A stretch of 10,133 bases of DNA from Candidatus Elusimicrobium euhamitermitis (GCA_031254225.1 JAIRUU010000087.1:1-10133); one strand, 5' to 3'. Counted from the stretch's first letter, positions 1 to 5,568 are shown. A program made the numbers and translations. The notes: generated by a model from the sequence alone, not told the origin.

Positions 1-452
1 AAAAAGAATTTGACGGTTTTGTGGCTGATACGGCGGCCCCGCGCGCCGGCCTGCTGCCCATGATTAAAAAATGTTTTGAAAAAAATATTCCGGTGGAAAT
101 AGTCAGCGGCGGCGTGGACATTTATATTAAACCGTTTTTGCTGCGGCATGGGATTGAGGGCATTCCCATATTCTGCGCCAACGGCGTTTTTACGCCGGAG
201 GGGATTAAAGTTGAGTACCCTCTGCTTGACGGCATAAAGCTGGAAGATTTTAAAGCCATGCGCGTGCGCAGGTTTAAAGAACAGGGTTACACCACCGTTT
301 ACTGCGGGGACGGCATGACTGATTTGCCCGCAGCGCTGGCCGCGGATATTCCGTTCGCGTGTTCTCATTTGCTGGAATATTGCAGGAAGAAAAAAATAAC
401 CGTTAACGAACTTAAAACTTTTAAGACGGTGGAAAATATTTTAGCGAGATAG
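1..452 (+). CDS. HAD-family phosphatase, MtnX-like (3' part only)
   Basis: The reading frame is open from the left edge (frame beginning at base 3) to the TAG at 450-452, so the true start and the N-terminal nucleophile motif (DxD) lie outside the window. A GTG at 21 is available but is probably internal. The visible part carries HAD motif II as VSGGVD (about 102-119), a candidate motif III lysine in FKAMRVRRF (about 250-276), and motif IV as GDGMTDLPAA (about 307-336). The order, and the strings SGGVDIYIKP and FKTVENIL, resemble MtnX, the 2-hydroxy-3-keto-5-methylthiopentenyl-1-phosphate phosphatase of methionine salvage, and more distantly SerB. The cysteine-rich insert I recall before motif III in Bacillus MtnX is not present. 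No other methionine-salvage gene is seen here, so the substrate is uncertain; a generic phosphoserine-phosphatase-like HAD enzyme is the alternative. The next gene (lgt) is 302 bases away beyond a repeat element, so the two are probably not co-transcribed. Confidence 0.75.
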   Translation, partial: KEFDGFVADTAAPRAGLLPMIKKCFEKNIPVEIVSGGVDIYIKPFLLRHGIEGIPIFCANGVFTPEGIKVEYPLLDGIKLEDFKAMRVRRFKEQGYTTVYCGDGMTDLPAALAADIPFACSHLLEYCRKKKITVNELKTFKTVENILAR

Positions 453-530
453 TGTTGTATATTCCTCTCCCTCTGAGGGAGAGTGCAGGGTGAGGGTTTT
501 GCACACAAAATGATGTTGTTGTAAAAAATT

Positions 531-545
531 CCCCCTATTAGGGGG
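531..545. repeat. 15-base perfect palindrome inside repeat copy 1
   Basis: CCCCCTA at 531-537 and TAGGGGG at 539-545 are exact inverted repeats around T538. Further G-runs follow (GAAGGGG and AAAGGGG, 554-567). It lies in the core of the inverted-end element and has no counterpart in the second copy, so it may be a nested smaller repeat. Confidence 0.5.
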
Positions 546-577
546 AAACCCACGAAGGGGAAAGGGGTAAATGGACG

Positions 578-657
578 CTATAAAATAAAGTAAGTTTCAT
601 TTTTTGCGCCGAGTTTTTCCAGCAGGAACGGCGCATATTTGTGTACATGTTGTGTAT
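578..657 (-). pseudogene. Possible C-terminal coding remnant inside repeat copy 1
   Basis: Read on the minus strand, about 26 codons end in TAG at 578-580. They translate to a plausible protein tail containing KYAPFLLEKLGAKNETYFIL, with codons in the style of the neighbouring genes (GAA AAA CTC GGC GCA AAA AAT). The frame closes upstream at a TGA inside the CCCTCACCC repeat end (about 665-667), and there is no start codon with a ribosome-binding site. This could be the end of a gene cut by the element, a coding fragment carried by it, or chance. I do not recognise the family. Confidence 0.2.
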
Positions 658-754
658 AAAACCCTCACCCGCCTTTGCTGCGCTACGGCGCGGCAGGCCT
701 GTGTCCTCTCCCTCTGAGGGAGAGGAAAAAAATTAGAAGGACGGAGTATTAATT

Positions 755-1543
755 ATGCACCCGGTAATTTTCAGGATAGGCAGTTTTGCAATTTCTTATT
801 ACGGCATTATGAATATGCTGGGCTATGTGCTCGGGCTTTCGTATCTTATTTATTACCGCAATAAAATCGGCATTGACAAAGACACGCTTTGGAATATTTT
901 ATTTATCACGATTTTCGGCGCCATCGTCGGCGGGAAGCTGATGTATATAATCGTTTCGTGGAACGAGCTGGGCGTTACTTTCGGGGACAAACTGGCAAAT
1001 ATCGCCGCCAACTTTCGTTACGGTTTTGTGTTTTTCGGCGGGTTTATTGTCGCGCTTGTGAGTCTTGTAATTTATATTAAAAGGAAAAAAATGCCGCTGC
1101 TGCGCACGGGCGATTTTTTGGTCGTCGCGCTGCCGCTCGGGCACGCGATAGGGCGCATAGGCTGCTTTCTGGCAGGCTGCTGTTACGGCAGCCCCACGTC
1201 TGTTCCGTGGGCCGTTCACTTTACAAATCCGGACAGTCTTGTCCCTCAGTCTTTGCACGGCGTGGGCCTGCACCCGACGCAGCTTTATGAAAGCGCGGGC
1301 AATCTTGTGATTTTTGCAATTTTGCATTTTGCCTACAGGCGCAAACATAAAGAGGGCGGGATTGTGGCGCTGTACGCTTTCTGCTACGGCGTGCTGCGGT
1401 TTATCGTGGAGTTTTTCCGCGGCGACGACAGGGGGGAGTTTGTTATGGGCTTTTCCCCGTCCCAGCTTGTGTCAATGGTCGTAGTGGCGCTGGCAATAGG
1501 TTTTTATTTTTATAAAGGCAGTAACAGCGTAAAGTCGTCCTAA
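755..1543 (+). CDS. lgt: Prolipoprotein diacylglyceryl transferase
   Basis: Lgt transfers a diacylglyceryl group from phosphatidylglycerol to the lipobox cysteine of prolipoproteins in the inner membrane, the first step of lipoprotein maturation. The 262-aa protein has the family's usual length and about seven hydrophobic segments. The signature is GRIGCFLAGCCYG at residues 133-145, followed by HPTQLYES (173-180) and RFIVEFFRGDDRGEF (215-229). R134 aligns with E. coli R143, G145 with G154, R215 with R239 and E219 with E243. Two positions differ from E. coli: N146 is C137, and H103 of the SFHGG loop is F94 (VFFGG). As I recall, the GCFxxGCCYG form is widespread outside Proteobacteria, so this is probably a normal variant. 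The ATG at 755 follows AAGGACGGAG (737-746) at suitable spacing. rluA starts 2 bases after the stop, so the two genes form an operon and are probably translationally coupled. Confidence 0.93.
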   Translation: MHPVIFRIGSFAISYYGIMNMLGYVLGLSYLIYYRNKIGIDKDTLWNILFITIFGAIVGGKLMYIIVSWNELGVTFGDKLANIAANFRYGFVFFGGFIVALVSLVIYIKRKKMPLLRTGDFLVVALPLGHAIGRIGCFLAGCCYGSPTSVPWAVHFTNPDSLVPQSLHGVGLHPTQLYESAGNLVIFAILHFAYRRKHKEGGIVALYAFCYGVLRFIVEFFRGDDRGEFVMGFSPSQLVSMVVVALAIGFYFYKGSNSVKSS

Positions 1544-1545
1544 AC

Positions 1546-2448
1546 ATGCCAAATAAAGAGATTTTTATTTTTGAAGGTTCTTCCTCCCAGCGGCTTGATA
1601 TTTTTCTGGCCGAGCGCGCGCCGCGGTATTCCCGCGGTTTAATACAAACTTTAATCAAAGAAGGCGCGGTTGCCGTGGGCGGCAAACCGCGCAAACCCTC
1701 CTGGCCGCTTGAAGAGGGGGACGAAGTTTCCGTCCTCTGGCCGTCGGCGGCAAAAAAAACGGACCTTAAAGATTTAATAATTTTTGAAGACAAAAATATG
1801 CTGGTTATAAATAAGCCGGCCGGCATGCTTGTGCACCCGCAAAGTCCGGTGTGGGAAGAAAATCCGTCGGCGGCGTTTATAGGGGAAGAAACTCTTGTGT
1901 CGCTTCTGCTTGCCTCCCCGCCAAAAAATTTTGAAAAGAATATGCCGCGCGCGGGCCTTGTCCACCGTCTGGACAAGGATACCAGCGGCGTTATGATAGT
2001 CGCAAAAAACGCGCGCCTGCAAACCGCGCTGGCGGAAAAATTTGCCGGCCGCCAAATGCATAAAACCTATAACGCCATAGTCTGCGGCGTTGTGCCGGAC
2101 GACGAGGGCGTAATCAGCGTGCCAATAGGCCGTTTGACCGGCGGCAAAATCAAAGCAAGCGAGCTGGGGCGCGAAGCGGTTACGGAATATAAAGTTTTAA
2201 AACGCAAAGAAAAATTTACGCTTATGCGGCTGCACCCAGTCACGGGCCGCACAAACCAGCTGCGCGTGCATATGAGCTGGCTGGGATATCCGGTTCTCGG
2301 CGACTGGCTGTACAAAGGCGCGTCCGCGCCAAGGCTTATGCTGCATTCCCGCAGCGCGGAATTTACGCACCCGTTTACTAAGAAGAAAATAAAGTTTGCC
2401 GTTGAGCCGCCGGCGGATTTCAAAGAAACCTGGAAGGAAGCGCAATAA
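1546..2448 (+). CDS. RluA-family 23S rRNA/tRNA pseudouridine synthase
   Basis: The enzyme isomerises specific uridines to pseudouridine in structured RNA in the cytoplasm. The 300-aa protein has the RluC/RluD layout. An S4 RNA-binding domain occupies about residues 14-65 (QRLDIFLAERAPRYSR, then GDEVSV). The catalytic domain begins with NMLVINKPAGMLVHP (84-98), carries the active-site motif HRLDKDTSG (140-148) with catalytic aspartate D143, and continues with TGRTNQLRVHM (233-243) and GYPVLGDWLY (247-256). Length and S4 domain fit RluD or RluC better than RluA itself, but the exact RNA target cannot be read from sequence, so I give no symbol. The ATG at 1546 sits 2 bases after the lgt stop and no strong ribosome-binding site is visible, which supports reinitiation from lgt. 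No close downstream gene follows; a candidate terminator is at 2674-2696. Confidence 0.93.
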   Translation: MPNKEIFIFEGSSSQRLDIFLAERAPRYSRGLIQTLIKEGAVAVGGKPRKPSWPLEEGDEVSVLWPSAAKKTDLKDLIIFEDKNMLVINKPAGMLVHPQSPVWEENPSAAFIGEETLVSLLLASPPKNFEKNMPRAGLVHRLDKDTSGVMIVAKNARLQTALAEKFAGRQMHKTYNAIVCGVVPDDEGVISVPIGRLTGGKIKASELGREAVTEYKVLKRKEKFTLMRLHPVTGRTNQLRVHMSWLGYPVLGDWLYKGASAPRLMLHSRSAEFTHPFTKKKIKFAVEPPADFKETWKEAQ

Positions 2449-2762
2449 GCTCCGCCGCATATCAAAATTATTTTAATATTTAATTTTTAAGGGAAATAAT
2501 AAACAAGATTTCCCTGGTCCGACGGAAGCGTAAAACCCGTATTTATTTTTTTCATAAACACAGTATATAGAATTAGCGGAACGAGAGAAAGAGCATAGTC
2601 CGGCAACTTTTTTCTTATCTAAAATAATTATAAAAAACAATATTCATAAAACCCAGCTTAAAACCGCGGACTTAAGCCCTCGGAGCCGGCTTTTTTATCT
2701 TATAAGAAATAAAAACAAATTATTATACATAATAGATAATTTTAATAATCAGAATAATATAC
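2449..2762. other. A+T-rich intergenic stretch without a recognised gene
   Basis: Between rluA and the first cysteine-rich gene I find no ORF with coding character and no tRNA or known RNA-gene pattern. It contains a small hairpin with 7-base arms GGGAAAT (2491-2497) and ATTTCCC (2508-2514) without a T-run. Around 2663-2690 lie three short palindromes in a row (CCGCGG, CTTAAG, GCCGGC) leading into a T-run, listed separately as a possible terminator. The right end is strongly A+T-rich and runs into the promoter at 2763. A small RNA cannot be excluded from sequence alone. Confidence 0.5.
2674..2696 (+). terminator. Candidate rho-independent terminator after lgt-rluA
   Basis: AAGCC (2674-2678) pairs with GGCTT (2688-2692) across a 9-base loop and runs into TTTTTT (2691-2696). 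The stem is only 5 bp and it lies about 225 bases after the rluA stop, so it is weak support for the end of that transcript or of an unseen small RNA. Confidence 0.35.
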
Positions 2763-2766
2763 TTGA
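2754..2766 (+). promoter_or_regulatory. 13-base box shared by the two cysteine-rich genes (copy 1)
   Basis: ATAATATACTTGA here is identical to 3817-3829 upstream of the second cysteine-rich gene. In this copy its last four bases (TTGA) open the -35 hexamer. It may be a regulator site, an UP-like element, or promoter sequence preserved after gene duplication. Confidence 0.45.
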
Positions 2767-2791
2767 CTCCACGCTCTGAATCTCTTATACT
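2763..2791 (+). promoter_or_regulatory. Sigma-70-type promoter for the first cysteine-rich gene
   Basis: TTGACT (2763-2768) and TATACT (2786-2791) are separated by exactly 17 bases and each differs from the consensus by one base. The predicted start near 2798 gives a leader of about 44 bases before the GTG at 2842. That leader contains the small palindrome TTCCGGAA (2803-2810) and a perfect ribosome-binding site. Confidence 0.6.
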
Positions 2792-2830
2792 TTCCTTACA
2801 TCTTCCGGAAAAGGATTGTTTTTTCACAGT

Positions 2831-2837
2831 AAGGAGG
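2831..2837 (+). promoter_or_regulatory. Strong ribosome-binding site of the first cysteine-rich gene
   Basis: AAGGAGG is a full anti-Shine-Dalgarno match 4 bases before the GTG at 2842. It decides this start over other frames in the region. The same AAGGAGGTTTT leader precedes the second cysteine-rich gene. Confidence 0.8.
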
Positions 2838-2841
2838 TTTT

Positions 2842-3654
2842 GTGAACAAATTAACAAAAAATTTTGCGTCTGCGGTATTTATGTTTGCAGCGGTTCTTAT
2901 TTCCGCGGTATCCGCTTACAGCGCGTGTACAGACAACTACAAGGCCTGCCGCTGCAGACAGTGGAACGGCAGCAACGCTTCGTCTCTTGGAGCAACGCTA
3001 GATGAATGCTGCTCTTTAAAACAGAACGGCTGTGATGTAGGCACCAACTTTTCAGGCACTGGAACAACGGCGGTGCAGGGCAGCGGAAGCGCCGTTACAT
3101 GCAGCACAAACATACCGTGTCCCGCAAATCCCTCATGCGGGGGGCAATACAAAATCGCTGACACGGACGCATATTATGACGGTTCTAATATATATGCATG
3201 CTGCAGGCCAAAAATGTGCCAAGAATATTTAACAACCGGCGCGGCCGCGTGTCCCGGAGGAGCTGATTATTGGTCTTTTTACGGACCGGGCAGGTTAATA
3301 GGCAGCTATGATAAGAGCAACGGCAATTTTACCAGTTACGGCGTTTACGCGATATGCTGCGATATGTCAAGTCTCACTCAGACGCAGGGGCTTTATTACA
3401 AACCCAACATGGGCGCCGCCACCACCTCTTGCCCGGACTCATATATGACGCTGGTTTATGATTCCTCTAATACTGCCATAGGTTTTTATTGCAAATGTTC
3501 GGACGCAAATTACAGGGTAACCCAAACAAAGAGTTACGGCTTAAAATGCTGCCAGTCCACTCAAGGTCCCGGAAGCGGAACTTACCCGTGGACAGGTAAC
3601 AGTATTACCTGTCAGGGAGTTAACGGCGGCGCTCCTCTATATCTTCAAACTTGA
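2842..3654 (+). CDS. Secreted cysteine-rich protein of unknown function (A)
   Basis: I do not recognise a named family. The GTG start is fixed by AAGGAGG four bases upstream. Residues 1 to about 25 form a Sec signal peptide: basic MNKLTKN, a hydrophobic core, and VSA or YSA before the cleavage region. The following YSAC lacks the usual lipobox leucine, so a soluble or surface protein is more likely than a lipoprotein. The mature part has 21 cysteines, including four CC pairs (57-58, 120-121, 172-173, 236-237), and is rich in Gly, Ser, Thr, Asn and Tyr. Right after the signal comes YKACRCRQ (33-40), a motif also found in paralogue B. Three internal units follow the pattern CP...YDxSN...Y..C: 93-121, 137-173 and 197-219. 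The composition implies an oxidised, disulfide-locked extracytoplasmic protein. It is a single-gene unit with its own promoter (2763) and terminator (3715-3754). Adhesin, surface-layer component or toxin-like roles are all open. Confidence 0.85.
   Translation: MNKLTKNFASAVFMFAAVLISAVSAYSACTDNYKACRCRQWNGSNASSLGATLDECCSLKQNGCDVGTNFSGTGTTAVQGSGSAVTCSTNIPCPANPSCGGQYKIADTDAYYDGSNIYACCRPKMCQEYLTTGAAACPGGADYWSFYGPGRLIGSYDKSNGNFTSYGVYAICCDMSSLTQTQGLYYKPNMGAATTSCPDSYMTLVYDSSNTAIGFYCKCSDANYRVTQTKSYGLKCCQSTQGPGSGTYPWTGNSITCQGVNGGAPLYLQT
3591..3613 (+). repeat. 9-base-arm inverted repeat in the 3' end of gene A
   Basis: GACAGGTAA (3591-3599) and TTACCTGTC (3605-3613) are exact inverted repeats with a 5-base loop, inside the coding sequence for WTGNSITC, about 40 bases before the stop. 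It could slow 3' exonucleases or be chance. Confidence 0.4.
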
Positions 3655-3714
3655 TTTCCGCGCGCGCCGGACAAATATTTTATTAGCGTAGGCGGCGTGC
3701 AAAACCGTTCTCTT

Positions 3715-3754
3715 AAAATAAAAACCTCCCTTTAAAAAGGGAGGTTTTTATTTT
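3715..3754 (+). terminator. Rho-independent terminator after gene A (19-bp perfect arms)
   Basis: Bases 3715-3733 and 3736-3754 are perfect 19-base inverted repeats with a 2-base centre. The core is CTCCC/GGGAG, flanked by an A-rich left arm and a T-rich right arm (GGTTTTTATTTT). The symmetrical A and T tracts mean it could stop transcription from both sides. It lies 60 bases after the stop of gene A and insulates the next unit. Confidence 0.88.
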
Positions 3755-3815
3755 GCAAAAATCCCGCCAATAATATCTATAAATATTAGGTATGGTAATT
3801 ATAAGTATTTATGTG

Positions 3816-3854
3816 TATAATATACTTGAATATACAACAGTGCAATTGTATTTT
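3816..3854 (+). promoter_or_regulatory. Promoter region of the second cysteine-rich gene (two readings)
   Basis: Reading one: TATAAT at 3816-3821 is a consensus -10, but the -35 place 17 bases upstream reads TGGTAA, which is poor. Reading two, by analogy with gene A: TTGAAT (3826-3831) as -35 and TATTTT (3849-3854) as -10, 17 bases apart. That would start transcription near 3861 and leave almost no leader before the ribosome-binding site. I favour the first reading; start-site mapping would decide. Confidence 0.4.
3817..3829 (+). promoter_or_regulatory. 13-base box shared by the two cysteine-rich genes (copy 2)
   Basis: Identical to 2754-2766. Here it overlaps a perfect -10 hexamer (TATAAT, 3816-3821). 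Confidence 0.45.
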
Positions 3855-3860
3855 TAAATT

Positions 3861-3867
3861 AAGGAGG
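3861..3867 (+). promoter_or_regulatory. Strong ribosome-binding site of the second cysteine-rich gene
   Basis: AAGGAGG lies 5 bases before the GTG at 3873. Together with the following TTTTTGTGAATAA it closely matches the leader of gene A. Confidence 0.8.
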
Positions 3868-3872
3868 TTTTT

Positions 3873-4769
3873 GTGAATAAAATAATAAAAAATTTAAGAG
3901 CTGCTGCATTTATATTCATAGCCGTCGGAACAGTGTCCGCGTTTGCAGCTTCATCGTATGAACACTGCAGATGTAATCAGACTGCTCCCGGGCTGACTGA
4001 TAACACCTCAACATGCTGCGGCGACTCTACAAACAACAGTTATCAAAATAGTAATAAAGACACTTGCTGCAAAAATGTGAAAGGTTCAACGTATTCATGG
4101 ACTGGCACAGGCACGACTTGGTCTTCCAGCGGCTGCACGGCGGCAGCGGATTGCAGCAAGTATACCACCTGTTCAAAAGCGTCCGGCGGTGGATTTGTTC
4201 CACAAGGAACGGACAGCGGTCAAGCGGCGTGCAACACCTGCTGCGGGACTACCGGCTCAAGGCCGGGCGCCGAACAATGCGGCGGTAATTGGTATGTGGC
4301 GTGTCAATGCCCAACCATAACCTGTACTATGATACAGGACTGGACGGTGTGTAATCCCAGCAATGCTGCCTGTCAAGTGGACTCATGGGATAATTACGAT
4401 ACCGAAGCCACAACTGCACAGATAAACGGAATGTCCTCAGGAACTTATTATGACGTAAAAGGCGGTAATCCCCAGGTAACCGGTCCGTACGACAGCACTT
4501 TCGGCACCGGCGGCAGTGTCTGTACTACTTTGTCCTTGCCCAATTGCCTGTTTACTAACGGCGTTATAAGCACTAGTATTCAAGGCATGACGTTTCGTCC
4601 CGGTGACGCTAATTATTCAAAGGCCAGGACTTGTACCGGCTATGGCGACCCTGTTAATAATCCTATAATAGTTATATGTTTAAATAGTGATATTGCTGGG
4701 AGAACGATGATTAGGTGGTGGACAACTCATGATCCTATTTACTATTACAGGAAGTATCAGTGCAGCTAA
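3873..4769 (+). CDS. Secreted cysteine-rich protein of unknown function (B), paralogue of A
   Basis: I do not recognise a named family. The GTG start follows AAGGAGG by 5 bases. The signal peptide (about 1-26: MNKIIKNLRAA, a hydrophobic core, then VSAFAA) resembles that of gene A closely. The mature part carries 23 cysteines, with CC pairs at 48-49, 65-66 and 123-124. Just after the signal is YEHCRCNQ (29-36), matching YxxCRCxQ of A, followed by a CC pair in both. CC at 65-66, then STYSWTGTGTT (72-82), resembles two segments of A: CC then GTYPWTG at its C-terminus, and SGTGTT near residue 71. Cysteines are dense to residue 167 and sparse afterwards. The C-terminal 130 residues are richer in Tyr, Trp, Asp and Asn, end in YYYRKYQCS, and may be a separate domain. 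No membrane anchor or sorting motif is visible after the signal. The gene stands alone between two terminators. The role is probably surface or secreted; nothing in the sequence shows an enzymatic activity. Confidence 0.85.
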   Translation: MNKIIKNLRAAAFIFIAVGTVSAFAASSYEHCRCNQTAPGLTDNTSTCCGDSTNNSYQNSNKDTCCKNVKGSTYSWTGTGTTWSSSGCTAAADCSKYTTCSKASGGGFVPQGTDSGQAACNTCCGTTGSRPGAEQCGGNWYVACQCPTITCTMIQDWTVCNPSNAACQVDSWDNYDTEATTAQINGMSSGTYYDVKGGNPQVTGPYDSTFGTGGSVCTTLSLPNCLFTNGVISTSIQGMTFRPGDANYSKARTCTGYGDPVNNPIIVICLNSDIAGRTMIRWWTTHDPIYYYRKYQCS

Positions 4770-4786
4770 GAAAATCTTAAAATAAT

Positions 4787-4830
4787 AACAACCGCCCCCG
4801 CGCTAAATGCTTCGTGCGGGGGCGGTTGTT
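4787..4830. terminator. Bidirectional terminator between convergent genes
   Basis: AACAACCGCCCCCGC (4787-4801) and GCGGGGGCGGTTGTT (4816-4830) are perfect 15-base inverted repeats with a 14-base loop. The plus-strand exit reads TTGTTTAT. The minus-strand exit reads TTGTTATTATTTT, which is the better T-run. It sits between gene B and the end of the DUF374 gene, which converge here, so it probably serves both. Confidence 0.82.
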
Positions 4831-4875
4831 TATGCTAATGGGTTATGCGGTATAACTCCGCTTGATATTTTTGGA

Positions 4876-5568
4876 TTAAGCAATCAGTTGTTCGGCGCGG
4901 AGGGTGGCGGCGTTTAATTCCTGCTCCAAAGCCAGTTTTATTTTGGCTTTGTCTGTCTTCTCGTCAATAAAAATCATTTTGCCGTAAACCAGCGCGCATT
5001 TGCCGAAAGGCAGCGGTATCCTCATTTTGTCCCAGCTGTTGACCGTTATCTTGTTGCTGAGGCAGCAGCCAACCGGCACAATCGGCAGGCCGGTTTTCTG
5101 CGCGAGGTACATCACGCCCTGCTGGACTTTATAGACGGGGCCGCGCGGGCCGTCCGGCGTTATCATGGGATGATAACCGGCCTGTGACAAATTTATTAAG
5201 CTGCGCAGCGCGCCCGCCCCGCCTTTGCTGGTGGAGCCGCGCACGGCTTTCATGCCGAATTTGGGAAGCACGCGGGCAATGTATTCCCCGTCTTTGCTCA
5301 GGCTGATTAAAACGCAGATTTTCTGTCCGCGGTACGGATATAAAAGGAAGGCCTGCTGGTTGTGCCAGATAGCGTAAATATGATTTTTGCCGGTTTTATC
5401 GTAGTCTTCAAATTCTTTTGTTCTGTAAATTTTTGTTCTTGTGGTCCAGCCTAAAAAAACGCTGAGCGCGTAAATTAAATTTGAAACAATCACGTATTTA
5501 AAAGACCTGTGCGGGCTTTTGATGGAAGTTTTAAGCGTCGTCGGGCGGCGGGCATGGGTATCCGTCAT
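4876..5568 (-). CDS. DUF374 lysophospholipid acyltransferase-like protein
   Basis: The 230-aa protein matches the DUF374 branch of the LPLAT acyltransferase superfamily, which moves acyl chains onto lipid acceptors at the inner membrane. An N-terminal hydrophobic segment (about 24-41) is followed by IYAIWHNQQAF (64-74) with the family WH, ISLSKDGEYIARVLPKFG (88-105), VRGSTSKGGAGALR (109-122), ITPDGPRGPVY (136-146) and GLPIVPVG (160-167). These are in the usual order, with no gap or missing block. In many Gram-negatives DUF374 genes lie near lipid A/Kdo genes; none is seen here, so the acceptor is unknown. The ATG at 5566-5568 overlaps the stop of the upstream 209-aa gene (ATGA), and AAAAGGA about 8 bases before it is a fair ribosome-binding site, so the pair is translationally coupled. 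Confidence 0.88.
   Translation of the reverse strand: MTDTHARRPTTLKTSIKSPHRSFKYVIVSNLIYALSVFLGWTTRTKIYRTKEFEDYDKTGKNHIYAIWHNQQAFLLYPYRGQKICVLISLSKDGEYIARVLPKFGMKAVRGSTSKGGAGALRSLINLSQAGYHPMITPDGPRGPVYKVQQGVMYLAQKTGLPIVPVGCCLSNKITVNSWDKMRIPLPFGKCALVYGKMIFIDEKTDKAKIKLALEQELNAATLRAEQLIA

Larger units (their letters stand above)
464..725. repeat. MITE-like repeat element, copy 1 (inverted ends)
   Basis: The element fills most of the 302-base gap between the HAD gene and lgt. The left end is a near-perfect palindrome (arms CTCTCCCTC / GAGGGAGAG around T474, 465-483), followed by GGGTGAGGGTTTT at 488-500. The right end is the mirror image: AAAACCCTCACCC at 658-670 (13 of 13 complementary to 488-500), a 28-base module at 671-698, then a palindrome with 10-base arms around T715 (705-725). 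The interior holds a 7-base-arm palindrome (531-545) and a GC hairpin (606-634). A second element with the same plan lies at 6227-6435. No transposase is encoded, so it would have to be moved in trans, or be a REP-like repeat. The last palindrome ends about 12 bases before the lgt ribosome-binding site, so it probably lies in the lgt leader. Confidence 0.7.

Noticed and set aside
464..725. CRISPR array or tandem repeats
   Set aside because: The repeated units are inverted copies at two ends, not regularly spaced direct repeats with unique spacers, and no cas gene is present.
899..1348. 149-aa minus-strand ORF opposite lgt
   Set aside because: It lies wholly inside the well-supported lgt frame, its translation is low-complexity and basic with no recognisable motif, and no ribosome-binding site decides its start.
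1443..1976. 177-aa minus-strand ORF opposite the lgt/rluA junction
   Set aside because: It is antisense to two real genes joined by a 2-base gap, and the translation is Ser/Arg-rich without family features.
2491..2514. GGGAAAT/ATTTCCC hairpin as a terminator of rluA
   Set aside because: The stem is A+T-rich with a 10-base loop and no T-run follows on the plus strand.
2449..2841. tRNA or known structured RNA gene in the long gap
   Set aside because: No cloverleaf-like arrangement or TTCRA-type T-loop was seen, and nothing matched a known riboswitch core by eye.
2842..2931. Gene A as a lipoprotein (YSAC after the signal)
   Set aside because: The -3 residue is Tyr rather than Leu/Val/Ile, and paralogue B has no cysteine at the cleavage site, so signal peptidase I processing is more likely.
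2763..3005. 80-aa plus-strand ORF overlapping the start of gene A
   Set aside because: It begins inside the promoter, lacks a ribosome-binding site, and overlaps the strongly signalled cysteine-rich gene in another frame.
2842..4769. Type IV pilin or pseudopilin identity for genes A and B
   Set aside because: The N-termini lack the prepilin motif (G followed by FTLIE); they have ordinary Sec signal peptides.
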